Shown here: piece after piece, positions 1 through 10,889 of the stretch
Layout of the letters: every line of letters begins with the position of its first letter
Position numbering within the stretch: position 1 is the first letter of the stretch
Source: Inia geoffrensis
Taxonomy: Eukaryota; Chordata; Mammalia; Artiodactyla; Iniidae
DNA length: 64,000 nucleotides
NCBI GenBank assembly: GCA_036417435.1
Contig: JAZAQT010000348.1
Span: forward strand, 124,001-188,000
Reading direction: 5' to 3'
The notes under the pieces: model-generated
What the model was told of the DNA's origin: nothing
Databases searched by the model: none
The model's input: the letters and a program-made list of their open reading frames with translations, nothing else
Made by a program: the position numbers and the translations under genes

Positions 1-68
1 TGCTACCTACGCACCCTCGACCACCACTCAGCCACAGAACAAAATGAACCCATACTCGTTGCAGCAGC
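1..68 (+). repeat. Tail of a C monomer cut by the window edge
   Basis: The bases match the last 68 bp before every other A monomer, for example 4930-4997 and 9857-9924. A trimer unit therefore lies immediately to the left of the window. Confidence 0.9.
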
Positions 69-462
69 ATGGGTGGAGCACTAAATGATCTCACTAATTC
101 TGGTCAATTAGAGGCAGCAAGACACCTATCCCCGGATATCACTTATGTGTGCATTCTACCTAGAGGTACAAAGGAAGCTAGTAAAGAAAGGAAACACAGG
201 TTCACAAAGGGAAGAAAGAAGCGAGGAGTTCCCACAGGGGGAGGTTGGAGAAGGGGGAAGGGTGAATTAGGAGATTGGGATTAACAGAAACACACTTAAA
301 ATATCAAAAATTGCTCAACAAGGGCGACTCAACCGAAAGCACATGGGACACTACAAAATACTCCTCGATAAACAAACAGGGCAAAGAATCCGAAACCCTA
401 CAGGTACAGCTACGTTCATAATTGCATCACGTGGCTGTAGAACTCAAAGAGACGGAGCATTG

Positions 463-470
463 TATATAAA
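463..470 (+). promoter_or_regulatory. TATATAAA box-like site of class A
   Basis: TATATAAA occurs 394 bp from the start of each A monomer. B and D have CATATGAAC or TACATGAAC at this place, so the box belongs only to short monomers. No promoter activity can be claimed from the motif alone. Confidence 0.25.
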
Positions 471-674
471 CTATGCTGAACGAGGAAAGGACTGTTCAAT
501 GACAAGGCAAGTAAGGGCTTAAGAAATGGCCACTTTCTTACCTTAGGCCACTGGGACGTCGGCTGGTGTCCGGACCCTGAAGCCTCAGCAGGCCTGTGTC
601 CCGAGGCTGGAGGATGCTGCTGCTGTTCTCCCCTGCGAGGTACGAAAATCGCACGATCCAACATTGCCCTCCTA

Positions 675-683
675 CAGGTAAGC
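675..683 (+). other. Splice-donor-like site CAGGTAAGC (class A exemplar)
   Basis: Close match to the 5' splice consensus (C/A)AG|GTRAGT. It is present in A, A', most C and C', and D monomers at the same alignment position. B has CAGTTAAGC, which removes the GT; C7 has CAGGTATGC; A'4 has CACGTAAGC. Confidence 0.25.
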
Positions 684-1016
684 ACAGCCTGGTGCACCCA
701 GATGATGGTGGAACAGCTGAGAGGGAAGGGCTGTGATGAAACCCGATCTCCACAGCTCCTGCCAGCCAAGTTCCCACCTCCAGCCCACTTCATTAGAGTC
801 GCCCCACCTGCGAACCACGGCGCTCTCTGAGTAGCCCACTTGCAAGGCTTGCGATATGCCAAGGGTGGAGCAGTGCAGGTTAAGGGGCAGGAGGTGAGCC
901 TACAAAAGACCAGGTGTGTGTGTTTAGCCGCGTTCGACTCCCCATTTCCAACCCAACACCGGGAACCCCGCTAAGGCTTTCTTTCCCCACGTTACCAGAG
1001 ACGAAACGGAGCAGTG

Positions 1017-1030
1017 CGGCCGCCTCGTGG
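1017..1030 (-). promoter_or_regulatory. CTCF-like core, A1
   Basis: The minus strand reads CCACGAGGCGGCCG, matching the CTCF core CCNCNAGGNGGCAG except A-to-C at the next-to-last position. It sits 948 bp from the monomer start. A-class cores are the weakest of the four classes. Confidence 0.45.
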
Positions 1031-2254
1031 CACACTGCCCTAACAATCTTACCAACTCTGCTGAAGGGCACCTATCACCCACAAGGCCTACGGTCTGCGG
1101 TTTTGCAGAAACAACCCTGCCCTCAAGAAATATCCTGGGCTAGGTCATCTGAAACGAATTCAAATCAGGCCCGACCCTGAGGCAGGAAACTTTCCACAAC
1201 TCACTGGTACTCACCTGCGTTTTAGAAAACAGCACATTCAAAAGAAAAGATGCTCAGGATCTGTCCTGATTAGAGAGTGCAAAGAAAGCTAGACGAGGTG
1301 TTCCCTGGCTGCTGTCCTCTCGAACCCTAAAAGCGTAAGTGCTCAAGAGGGCATGCCAAAAAGTGAAGCCAGCTATTGCTGTTGGTGGGGTTGTAAATCG
1401 CTAACAGCCGGTATGAGGCACAGTAGGCATATTCCTTACCAAACTAAACACTGGAAGTACCACGAGATTCGGCAACCCCGCTGCAGGTCGTATAACCAGA
1501 GACAAGCATCATTGGAAGGAAGCACTTGCACCCCAGCAGTCATTGTGGTTCCCATGACCGCAGCCAAAACATAGAAATGGACGGAATGGGGACCGAAGGG
1601 TGAATGGAGAAAGATGTTCTGCTACCTATGCACCCTCGACCACCACTCAGCCACAGAACAAAATGAACCCATACTCGTTGCAGCAGCATGGGTGGAGCAG
1701 TAGATGATCTCACTAATCCCGGTCAATTAGAGGCAGCAAGACACATATCCCAGGGTATCACACTTTTGTCTGCCATCGAAATACGGATACTGAGGAAGCT
1801 AGTACACAAAGGAAACACAGGTTCACAAAGGGAAGAAAGAAGCCTGGAGTTCCCTGAGGGGGACATTGGAGACTGGGGAGGGTTAAGTAGGAGGTCGGGA
1901 TTCACAGAAACTCGCTTAACGCTTAACGTATCAAACAGTGCTCAGCAAGAGGGACCCACCCGAAAGCACAGGGAACGCTACAAAACATTCCTCAAGAAAA
2001 GAAGAGTGCAAAGAATCCGAAACCCTAAGGGTATAGCTACGTGTATAATTGCATCAAGTGGCCGGAGAACACAAACAGACGCAACATTGCATATGAACTA
2101 GGCTGAAAGGGAAAAGTGCTGTACAATGACAAGGCAAGTAAGGGGTTAAGCAATGCCTACTCTGTTACCTCAGGCCCCTATGATGTCATTACCACGGTAA
2201 GGGTCCTGGAGCCTCGGCAGGCTTGGGTCCCACAGCCGGAGCATGCTGCTGCTG

Positions 2255-2314
2255 AGGCAGCAAGGGAGCAGGACGTGCCACCTGACAAGCGGCACCTCGG
2301 ACCGCTATTGCCCA
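2255..2314 (+). repeat. 60-bp long-class block (first B copy)
   Basis: Inserted, relative to A and C, between GCTGCTGCTG and TTCTCCCCTGCG. It contains GACGTGCCACCTGACAAGCG and is present in all B, B' and D monomers, for example 36836-36895 in D1. It separates long from short monomers. I see no flanking target-site duplication, so loss from the short class is as likely as gain. Confidence 0.85.
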
Positions 2315-2665
2315 TTCTCCCCTGCGTGGTACCACAATCTCCCGATCCAACGCGGCCCTTCTACAGTTAAGCGAAGCCTGGTGCACCCAAATGAGGGTGG
2401 AGCAGCTGAGAGGGGAGCGCGGTGAAGAAACCGGATCTCCACAGCTCCTGCTAGGCAGGTTCCCACCTCCAGCTCTCTTCATTAGAGTCGCCCCACCTGC
2501 GAACCACGGCACCCTCCGCATAGCCCACTTGCAAGGCTTGCGATATGCCTGGGATGGGGCAGTGCAGGTCAAGGGGCAGGGGGTGAGCATACACAAGCCC
2601 AGAGGTGTGTGTTTAGCCACGTTCGCCTCCCCATTGCCAATCCAACACCGGGACCCCCGCTAACG

Positions 2666-2679
2666 CTTTCTTTCCCCAG
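2666..2679 (+). other. Splice-acceptor-like site CTTTCTTTCCCCAG (class B exemplar)
   Basis: Pyrimidine tract ending in AG, unique to B and B'. A, C and D read CTTTCTTTCCCCACG there (a few copies vary), without the AG. Donor-like sites in short monomers and the acceptor in B complement each other, which would permit A-to-B splicing in a plus-strand transcript. Confidence 0.22.
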
Positions 2680-2705
2680 GTTACAAGAGACGACACGGAG
2701 TAGTG

Positions 2706-2719
2706 CTGCCGCCTCGTGG
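2706..2719 (-). promoter_or_regulatory. CTCF-like core, B1
   Basis: The minus strand reads CCACGAGGCGGCAG followed by CAC, a full match to the CTCF core. It sits 1018 bp from the monomer start; relative to A and C, it is shifted by the 60-bp block and smaller insertions. It lies just 3' of the acceptor-like CTTTCTTTCCCCAG. Confidence 0.6.
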
Positions 2720-3345
2720 CACACTGCCGTAACAACCTTACCAACTGTGCTGAAAAGCACCTATCCTTCACAAGGCCTACAGCCTGCCCCTTTGCAAACA
2801 CAACCCTGCCCTCCAGACATATCCTGGGCTAGGTAATCTGAAATGAATCCAAATCAGGCTCGACTCTCAGGCAGAAACCCTTCAAGACCTCAGTGGTACT
2901 CACACGCGTTTCAGAAAACAGCACATTCAAATGAAAAGATGCTCAGGATCTCTCATGATTAGAGAGTGAAAAGAAAGCTAGATGAGGGGATCCCTGGCTG
3001 CAATCCTCTTAAACCGTAAAATTTTAAGTGCTCTAGAGGGCATGCCACAAAGTGAAGCAAGCTATTGCTGTTGGTGGGATTGTAAACTGGTAACAGATGG
3101 TATGAGGATCAGTAGGCACATTCCTTACCACACTAAACACTGGAGGTACCACGAGATTCGGCAACAACGCTGCAGGTCGTATAACCAGAGATTAGCATCA
3201 TTGGAAGGAAACACTTGCACCCCAGCAGCCGTTGTGGTACCCCTGACCACAGCCAAGACATACAAACAAACGAACTGTCGCGCGAGGGGTGAAGGGAGAA
3301 AGATGTTCCACTACCCACACACCCTCGACTACCACTCAGCCATAG

Positions 3346-3351
3346 AATAAA
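3346..3351 (+). terminator. AATAAA hexamer at the end of B monomers
   Basis: Polyadenylation-signal hexamer in CATAGAATAAAATG, about 25 bp before the next unit start. It is found in all B and B' monomers; the other classes read CAGAACAAAATG. No GU-rich element stands out downstream, so function is doubtful. Confidence 0.15.
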
Positions 3352-3770
3352 ATGAACTCATAGTGTTTGCAGCAGCATGGGTGGAGCACTAAATGATCTC
3401 ACTAACTCTGGTCAATTAGAGGCAGCGAGACACATATCCCCGCATATCACTTATGTGTGCAGTCTACCTAGGGACACAAAGGAAGCTAGGAAAGAAAGGA
3501 AACACAGGTTCACAAAGGGAAGAAAGAAGCGAGGAGTTCGAACAGGGGGAGATTGGAGACCGGGGAAGGGTGAATTACGAGAGTGGGATTCACAGAAAAA
3601 CATTTAACCTATCAAAAAGTGCTCATCAAGGGCGACTCACCCGAAAGAACATGGGACGCTACAGAATATTCCTGGATAAACTAACAGCGCAAAGAATCCG
3701 AAACCCGACAGGTAGAGCTACGTTTCAAATTGCATCAAGGGGCTGTAGAGCTGAAAGAGACGCAACATTG

Positions 3771-3778
3771 TATATAAA
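3771..3778 (+). promoter_or_regulatory. TATATAAA box-like site of class C
   Basis: Same box at the same offset (394 bp) in C and C' monomers. In C' a perfect CRE palindrome follows about 90 bp downstream. Confidence 0.25.
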
Positions 3779-4324
3779 CTCTGCTGAAAGGGAAAACAAC
3801 TGTTCAATGACAAGGCAAGTAAGGGCTTAAGAAATGCCCACATTCTTACCTCAGGTCTCTGTGACGTCGGCTGGTGTCAGACCCCTGGAGCCTCAGCAGG
3901 CCTGTGTCCCGCGGCTGGAGGATGCTGCTGCTGTTCTCCCCTGCGTGGTATGAAAATCTCCTGATCCAACATGGCCCTCCTGCAGGTAAGCACAGCCGCA
4001 TGCACCCAAATGATGGTGGAACATCTGAGAGGGAAGGGCTGTGAAGAAACCGGATCTCCACAGCTCTTGCTAGGCAAGTTCCCACCACCAGCTCACTTCA
4101 TTAGCGTCGCCGCACCTGCAAACCACGGCACCCTCTGAGTAGCCCACTTGCAAGGCTTGCGATATGCCTGGGGTGGGGCAGTGCAGGTGAAGGGGCAGGA
4201 GGTGAGCCTACAAAAGGCCAGGTGTGTGTGTTTAGCCACGTTCGACTCCCCATGTCCAATCCAACACCGGGAACCCCGCTAAGGCTTTCTTTCCCCACGT
4301 TCCCAGAGACGGCACGGTGCAGTG

Positions 4325-4338
4325 CTGCCGCCTCGTGG
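4325..4338 (-). promoter_or_regulatory. CTCF-like core, C1
   Basis: The minus strand reads CCACGAGGCGGCAG, preceded by GCAGTGTG. It sits 948 bp from the monomer start. Confidence 0.6.
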
Positions 4339-4997
4339 CACACTGCCGTAACAATCTTACCAACTGTGCTCAAGGGCACCTATCATCCACAAGGCCTAAG
4401 GCCTGCGGCTTTGGAGACACAACCCTGCCCTCAAGAAATATCCTGGGCTAGGTCATCTGAAACAAATTCAAATCAGGCCCGACATTGAGGCAGGAACCTT
4501 TCCAGAACTCAGTGGTACTCACCCGCGCGTTTTAGAAAACAGCACATTCAAAAGAAAAGATGCTCAGGATCTGTCCTGATTAGAGAGTGCAAAGAAAGCT
4601 AGACGAGGTGTTCCCTGGCTGCAGTCCTCTCAAACGCTAAAAGCGTAAGTGCTCAAGAGGGCATGCGAAAAAGAGAAGCCAGCTATTGCTGTTGGTGGGA
4701 TTGTAAATCGCTAACAGCCGGTAAGGGGAACAGTAGGCAAATTCCTTACCAAACTAAACACTGTAGGCACCACGAGATTCGGCCACCCCACTGCAGGTCG
4801 TATAACCAGAGACTAGCATCATTGGAAGGAAGCACTTGCACCCAAGCAGTCCTTATCGTTCCCATGACCGCGGCCAAGACATAGGAACGAACGCAATGGG
4901 GAGCGAGGGGTGAATGGAGAAAGATGTTCTGCTACCTACGCACCCTCGACCACCACTCACCCACAGAACAAAATGAACCCATACTCGTTGCAGCAGC

Positions 4998-6616
4998 ATG
5001 GGTGGAGCACTAAATGATCTCACTAATTCTGGTCAATTAGAGGCAGCAAGACACCTATCCCCGGATATCACTTATGTGTGCATTCTACCTAGAGATACAA
5101 AGGAAGCTAGTAAAGAAAGGAAACACAGGTTCACAAAGGGAAGAAAGAAGCGAGGAGTTCCCACAGGGGGAGGTTGGAGACGGGGGAAGGGTGAACTAGG
5201 AGATTGGGATTAACAGAAACACACTTAAAATATCAAAAATTGCTCAACAAGGGCGACTCAACCGAAAGCACATGGGACACTACAAAATATTCCTCGATAA
5301 ACAAACAGGGCAAAGAATCCGAAACCCTACAGGTACACCTACGTTCATAATTGCATCACGTGGCTGTAGAACTCAAAGAGACGGAGCATTGTATATAAAC
5401 TATGCCGAACGAGGAAAGGACTGTTCAATGACAAGACAAGTAAGGGCTTAAGAAATGCCAACTTTCTTCCCTTAGGCCACTGGGACGTCGGCTGGTGTCC
5501 GGACCCTGAAGCCTCAGCAGGCCTGTGTCCCGAGGCTGGAGGATGCTGCTGCTGTTCTCCCCTGCGAGGTACGAAAATCGCACGATCCAACATTGCCCTC
5601 CTACAGGTAAGCACAGCCTGGTGCACCCAGATGATGGTGGAACAGCTGAGAGGGAAGGGCTGTGATGAAACCGGATCTCCACAGCTCCTGCCAGCCAAGT
5701 TCCCACCTCCAGCCCACATCATTAGAGTCGCCCCACCTGCGAACCACGGCGCTCTCTGAGTAGCCCACTTGCAAGGCTTGCGATATGCCAACGGTGGAGC
5801 AGTGCAGGTTAAGGGGCAGGAGGTGAGCCTACAAAAGACCAGGTGTGTGTGTTTAGCCGCGTTCGACTCCCCATTTCCAACCCAACACCGGGAACCCCGC
5901 TAAGGCTTTCTTTCCCCACGTTACCAGAGACGACACGGAGCAGTGCGGCCGCCTCGTGGCACACTGCCCTAACAATCTTACCAACTCTGCTGAAGGGCAC
6001 CTATCACCCACAAGGCCTACGGTCTGCGGTTTTGCAGAAACAACCCTGCCCTCAAGAAATATCCTGGGCTAGGTCATCTGAAACGAATACAAATCAGGCC
6101 CGACCCTGAGGCAGGAAACTTTCCACAACTCACTGGTACTCACCTGCGTTTTAGAAAACAGCACATTCAAAAGAAAGGATGCTCAGGATCTGTCCTAATT
6201 AGAGAGTGCAAAGAAAGCTAGACGAGGTGTTCCCTGGCTGCTGTCCTCTCGAACCCTAAAAGCGTAAGTGCTCAAGAGGGCATGCCAAAAAGTGAAGCCA
6301 GCTATTGCTGTTGGTGGGGTTGTAAATCGCTAACAGATGGTATGAGGCACAGTAGGCATATTCCTTACCAAACTAAACACTGGAAGTACCACGAGATTCG
6401 GCAACCCCGCTGCAGGTCGTATAACCAGAGACAAGCATCATTGGAAGGAAGCACTTGCACCCCAGCAGTCATTGTGGTTCCCATGACCGCAGCCAAAACA
6501 TAGAAATGGACGGAATGGGGACCGAAGGGTGAATGGAGAAAGATGTTCTGCTACCTATGCACCCTCGACCACCACTCAGCCACAGAACAAAATGAACCCA
6601 TACTCGTTGCAGCAGC
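4998..6616 (+). repeat. Monomer A2, 1619 bp
   Basis: Class A copy. It carries GGTACACCTACG near 5333, shared with A5 only, and TGTCCTAATTAG near 6194, shared with C2 only. Confidence 0.92.
5946..5959 (-). promoter_or_regulatory. CTCF-like core, A2
   Basis: CCACGAGGCGGCCG, as in A1. Confidence 0.45.
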
Positions 6617-8305
6617 ATGGGTGGAGCAGTAGATGATCTCACTAATCCCGGCCAATTAGAGGCAGCAAGACACATATCCCAGGATATCACACTTTTGTCT
6701 GCCATCGAAATACGGATACTGAGGAAGCTAGTACAAAAAGGAAACACAGGTTCACAAAGGGAAGAAAGAAGCCTGGAGTTCCCTGAGGGGGACATTGGAG
6801 ACTGGGGAGGGTTAAGTAGGAGGTCGGGATTCACAGAAACTCGCTTAACGCTTAACGTATCAAACAGTGCTCAGCAAGAGGGACCCACCCGAAAGCACAG
6901 GGAACGCTACAAAACATTCCTCAAGAAAAGAAGAGTGCAAAGAATCCGAAACCCTAAGGGTATAGCTACGTGTATAATTGCATCAAGTGGCCGGACAACA
7001 CAAACAGACGCAACATTGCATATGAACTAGGCTGAAAGGGAAAAGTGCTGTACAATGACAAGGCAAGTAAGGGGTTAAGCAATGCCTACTCTGTTACCTC
7101 AGGCCCCTGTGATGTCATTACCACGGTAAGGGTCCTGGAGCCTCGGCAGGCTTGGGTCCCACAGCCGGAGCATGCTGCTGCTGAGGCAGCAAGGGAGCAG
7201 GACGTGCCACCTGACAAGCGGCACCTCGGACCGCTATTGCCCATTCTCCCCTGCGTGGTACCACAATCTCCCGATCCAACGCGGCCCTTCTACAGTTAAG
7301 CGAAGCCTGGTGTACCCAAATGAGGGTGGAGCAGCTGAGAGGGGAGCGCGGTGAAGAAACCGGATCTCCACAGCTCCTGCTAGGCAGGTTCCCACCTCCA
7401 GCTCTCTTCATTAGAGTCGCCCCACCTGCGAACCACGGCACCCTCCGCATAGCCCACTTGCAAGGCTTGCGATATGCCTGGGATGGGGCAGTGCAGGTCA
7501 AGGGGCAGGGGGTGAGCATACACAAGCCCAGAGGTGTGTGTTTAGCCACGTTCGCCTCCCCATTGCCAATCCAACACCGGGACCCCCGCTAACGCTTTCT
7601 TTCCCCAGGTTACAAGAGACGACACGGAGTAGTGCTGCCGCCTCGTGGCACACTGCCGTAACAACCTTACCAACTGTGCTGAAAAGCACCTATCCTTCAC
7701 AAGGCCTAGAGCCTGCCCCTTTGCAAACACAACCCTGCCCTCCAGACATATCCTGGGCTAGGTAATCTGAAAGGAATCCAAATCAGGCTCGACTCTCAGG
7801 CAGAAACCCTTCAAGACCTCAGTGGTACTCACACGCGTTTCAGAAAACAGCACATTCAAATGAAAAGATGCTCAGGATCTCTCATGATTAGAGAGTGAAA
7901 AGAAAGCTAGATGAGGGGATCCCTGGCTGCAATCCTCTTAAACCGTAAAATTTTAAGGGCTCTAGAGGGCATGCCACAAAGTGAAGCAAGCTATTGCTGT
8001 TGGTGGGATTGTAAACTGGTAACAGACGGTATGAGGATCAGTAGGCACATTCCTTACCATACTAAACACTGGAGGTACCACGAGATTCGGCAACAACGCT
8101 GCAGGTCGTATAACCACAGATTAGCATCATTGGAAGGAAACACTTGCACCCCAGCAGCCGTTGTGGTACCCCTGACCACAGCCAAGACATACAAACAAAC
8201 GAACTGTCGCGCGAGGGGTGAAGGGAGAAATATGTTCCACTACCCACACACCCTCGACTACCACTCAGCCATAGAATAAAATGAACTCATAGTGTTTGCA
8301 GCAGC
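6617..8305 (+). repeat. Monomer B2, 1689 bp
   Basis: Class B copy with GGCCAATTAG and GTACAAAAAGG, as in B3-B6. It has private GTTTTAAGGGCTC ahead of 7965 and AGAAATATGTTCC near 8227. Confidence 0.92.
7635..7648 (-). promoter_or_regulatory. CTCF-like core, B2
   Basis: CCACGAGGCGGCAG, unchanged from B1. Confidence 0.6.
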
Positions 8306-9924
8306 ATGGGTGGAGCACTAAATGATCTCACTAACTCTGGTCAATTAGAGGCAGCGAGACACATATCCCCGCATATCACTTATGTGTGCAGTCTACCTAG
8401 GGACACAAAGGAAGCTAGGAAAGAAAGGAAACACAGGTTCACAAAGGGAAGAAAGAAGCGAGGAGTTCGAACAGGGGGAGATTGGAGACCGGGGAAGGGT
8501 GAATTACGAGAGTGGGATTCACAGAAAAACATTTAACCTATCAAAAAGTGCTCATCAAGGGCGACTCACCCGAAAGAACATGGGACGCTACAGAATATTC
8601 CTGGATAAACTAACAGCGCAAAGAATCCGAAACCCGACAGGTAGAGCTACGTTTCAAATTGCATCAACGGGCTGTAGAGCTGAAAGAGACGCAACATTGT
8701 ATATAAACTCTGCTGAAAGGGAAAACAACTGTTCAATGACAAGGCAAGTAAGGGCTTAAGAAATGCCCACATTCTCACCTCAGGTCTCTGTGACATCGGC
8801 TGGTGTCAGACCCCTGGAGCCTCAGCAGGCCTGTGTCCCGCGGATGGAGGATGCCGCTGCTGTTCTCCCCTGCGTGGTACGAAAATCTCCTGATCCAACA
8901 TGGCCCTCCTGCAGGTAAGCACAGCCGCATGCACCCAAATGATGGTGGAACAGCTGAGAGGGAAGGGCTGTGAAGAAACCGGATCTCCACAGCTCCTGCT
9001 AGGCAAGTTCCCGCCACCAGCTCACTTCATTAGCGTCGCCGCACCTGCTAACCACGGCACCGTCTGAGTAGCCCACTTGCAAGGCTTGCGATATGCCTGG
9101 GGTGGGGCAGTGCAGTTGAAGGGGCAGGAGGTGAGCCTACAAAAGGCCAGGTGTGTGTGTTTAGCCACGTTCGACTCCCCATGTCCAATCCAACACCGGG
9201 AACCCCGCTAAGGCTTTCTTTCCCCACGTTCGCAGAGACGGCACGGTGCAGTGCTGCCGCCTCGTGGCACACTGCCGTAACAATCTTACCAACTGTGCTG
9301 AAGGGCACCTATCAACCACAAGGCCTACGGCCTGCGGCTTTGGAGACACAACCCTGCCCTCAAGAAATATCCTGGGCTAGGTCATCTGAAACAAATTCAA
9401 ATCAGGCCCGACACTGAGGCAGGAACCTTTCCAGAACTCAGTGGTACTCACCTGCGTTTTAGAAAACAGCACATTCAAAAGAAAAGATGCTCAGGATCTG
9501 TCCTAATTAGAGAGTGCAAAGAAAGCTAGACGAGGTGTTCCCTGGCTGCAGTCCTCTCAAACGCTAAAAGCGTAAGTGCTCAAGAGGGCATGCCAAAAAG
9601 AGAAGCCAGCTATTGCTGTTGGTGGGATTGTAAATCGCTAACAGCCGGTAAGGGGAACAGTAGGCAAATTCCTTACCAAACTAAACACTGTAGGCACCAC
9701 GAGATTCGGCCACCCCACTGCAGGTCGTATAACCAGAGACTAGCATCATTGGAAGGAAGCACTTGCACCCAAGCAGTCCTTATCGTTCCCATGACCGCGG
9801 CCAAGACATAGGAACGAACGCAATGGGGAGCGAGGGGTGAATGGAGAAAGATGTTCTGCTACCTACGCACCCTCGACCACCACTCAGCCACAGAACAAAA
9901 TGAACCCATACTCGTTGCAGCAGC
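8306..9924 (+). repeat. Monomer C2, 1619 bp, with an A-like patch
   Basis: Class C copy that is A-like over a short stretch near 9448-9510 (CACCTGCGTTTTAG and TGTCCTAATTAG), consistent with a short conversion tract from an A monomer. Confidence 0.9.
9254..9267 (-). promoter_or_regulatory. CTCF-like core, C2
   Basis: CCACGAGGCGGCAG, unchanged from C1; it lies just upstream of the A-like patch. Confidence 0.6.
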
Positions 9925-10769
9925 ATGGGTGGAGCACTAAATAATCTCACTAATTCTGGTCAATTAGAGGCAGCAAGACACCTATCCCCGGATATCACTT
10001 ACGTGCGCATTCTACCTAGAGATACAAAGGAAGCTAGTAAAGAAAGGAAACACAGGTTCACAAAGGGAAGAAAGAAGCGAGGAGTTCCCACAGGGGGAGG
10101 TTGGAGATGGGGGAAGGGTGAATTAGGAGATTGGGATTAACAGAAACACACTTAAAATATCAAAAATTGCTCAACAAGGGCGACTCAACCGAAAGCACAT
10201 GGGACACTTCAAAATACTCCTCGATAAACAAACAGGGCAAAGAATCCGAAACCCTACAGGTACAGCTACGTTCATAATTGCATCACGTGGCTGTAGAACT
10301 CAAAGAGGCGGAGCATTGTATATAAACTATGCTGAACGAGGAAAGGACTGTTCAATGACAAGGCAAGTAAGGGCTTAAGAAATGCCCACTTTCTTACCTT
10401 AGGCCACTGGGACGTCGGCTGGTGTCCGGACCCTGAAGCCTCAGCAGGCCTGTGTCCCGAGGCTGGAGGATGCTGCTGCTGTTCTCCCCTGCGAGGTACG
10501 AAAATCGCACGATCCAACATTGCCCTCCTACAGGTAAGCACAGCCTGGTGCACCCAGATGATGGTGGAACAGCTGAGAGGGAAGGGCTGTGATGAAACCG
10601 GATCTCCACAGCTCCTGCCAGCCAAGTTCCCACCTCCAGCCCACTTCATTAGAGTCGCCCCACCTGCGAACCACGGCGCTCTCTGAGTAGCCCACTTGCA
10701 AGACTTGCGATATGCCAAGGGTGGAGCAGTGCAGGTTAAGGGGCAGGAGGTGAGCCTACAAAAGACCAG

Positions 10770-10781
10770 GTGTGTGTGTGT
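10770..10781 (+). repeat. (GT)6 microsatellite in A3
   Basis: Class A has five GT units here in A1, A2 and A5 (914-923 in A1) and six in A3, A4 (22322-22333) and A6 (32182-32193). It is a replication-slippage site and explains most A length differences. Confidence 0.8.
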
Positions 10782-10875
10782 TTAGCCGCGTTCGACTCCC
10801 CATTTCCAACCCAACACCGGGAACCCCGCTAAGGCTTTCTTTCCCCCACATTACCAGAGACGACACGGAGCAGTG

Positions 10876-10889
10876 CGGCCACCTCGTGG
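10876..10889 (-). promoter_or_regulatory. CTCF-like core, A3
   Basis: CCACGAGGTGGCCG: the A variant with the inner CpG lost. Confidence 0.42.

Larger units (their letters stand above)
69..1687 (+). repeat. Monomer A1 (short class), 1619 bp
   Basis: Class A is recognised by GGTGGAGCACTAAATGATC at the start, GTTGGTGGGGTTG and GGCTGCTGTCCTCTCGAACC near the end, and absence of the 60-bp block. A1 has private changes such as CTAGAGGTACAAAGG and GAGACGAAACGG. Confidence 0.92.
1688..3376 (+). repeat. Monomer B1 (long class), 1689 bp
   Basis: Class B is recognised by GGTGGAGCAGTAGATGATC at the start, the 60-bp block (2255-2314), the short duplication CGCTTAACGCTTAACG (1913-1928 region), CTTTCTTTCCCCAG (2666-2679), and CATAGAATAAAATG at the end. 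Confidence 0.92.
69..4997 (+). repeat. Trimer HOR unit T1 (A1-B1-C1), 4929 bp
   Basis: Complete A-B-C unit. B1 has GTACACAAAGG and GTGCACCCAAATG, which also occur in B8 of the last trimer; B2 to B6 instead have GTACAAAAAGG and GTGTACCCAAATG. C1 carries TGCTCAAGGGC and GCATGCGAAAAAGAG, otherwise found together only in C6. Confidence 0.92.
3377..4997 (+). repeat. Monomer C1 (short class), 1621 bp
   Basis: Class C is recognised by CCCCGCATATCACTTATG near the start, GGAGTTCGAACAGGGGGAG, AGACGGCACGGTGCAG before the CTCF-like core, and GGTAAGGGGAACAG near the end. It lacks the 60-bp block. Confidence 0.92.
4998..9924 (+). repeat. Trimer HOR unit T2 (A2-B2-C2), 4927 bp
   Basis: Complete A-B-C unit. 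It is two bases shorter than T1 because C2 has CACCTGCGTTTTAG, an A-type state, where other C monomers have CACCCGCGCGTTTTAG. A2 carries GGTACACCTACG, shared only with A5. Confidence 0.92.

Noticed and set aside
69..284. Recurring 71-76 codon ORF beginning at the unit landmark (MGGA...), seen in most A and C monomers
   Set aside because: It has no recognisable domain, varies in frame and length between classes, and overlaps ORFs in other frames. It recurs only because the DNA repeats.
239..290. G-quadruplex in the G-rich segment near the start of A monomers
   Set aside because: The runs of three or more G are separated by loops longer than seven bases, so it does not meet the usual G4 pattern, unlike the C/D junction tract.
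416..862. 148-codon minus-strand ORF in A monomers, and 143-codon minus-strand ORF in B monomers (for example 2189-2620)
   Set aside because: These have low-complexity, arginine/cysteine/serine-rich translations typical of spurious frames, no conserved start context, and disruption in related copies (only 97 codons in A' and 110 in B').
930..945. GTTCGACTCC as a Pol III B box or tRNA-derived SINE
   Set aside because: It resembles the T-arm consensus, but the flanks do not pair as a T stem, no A box lies at the right distance, and the motif is lost in B (GTTCGCCTCC) and C' (GTTAGACTCC).
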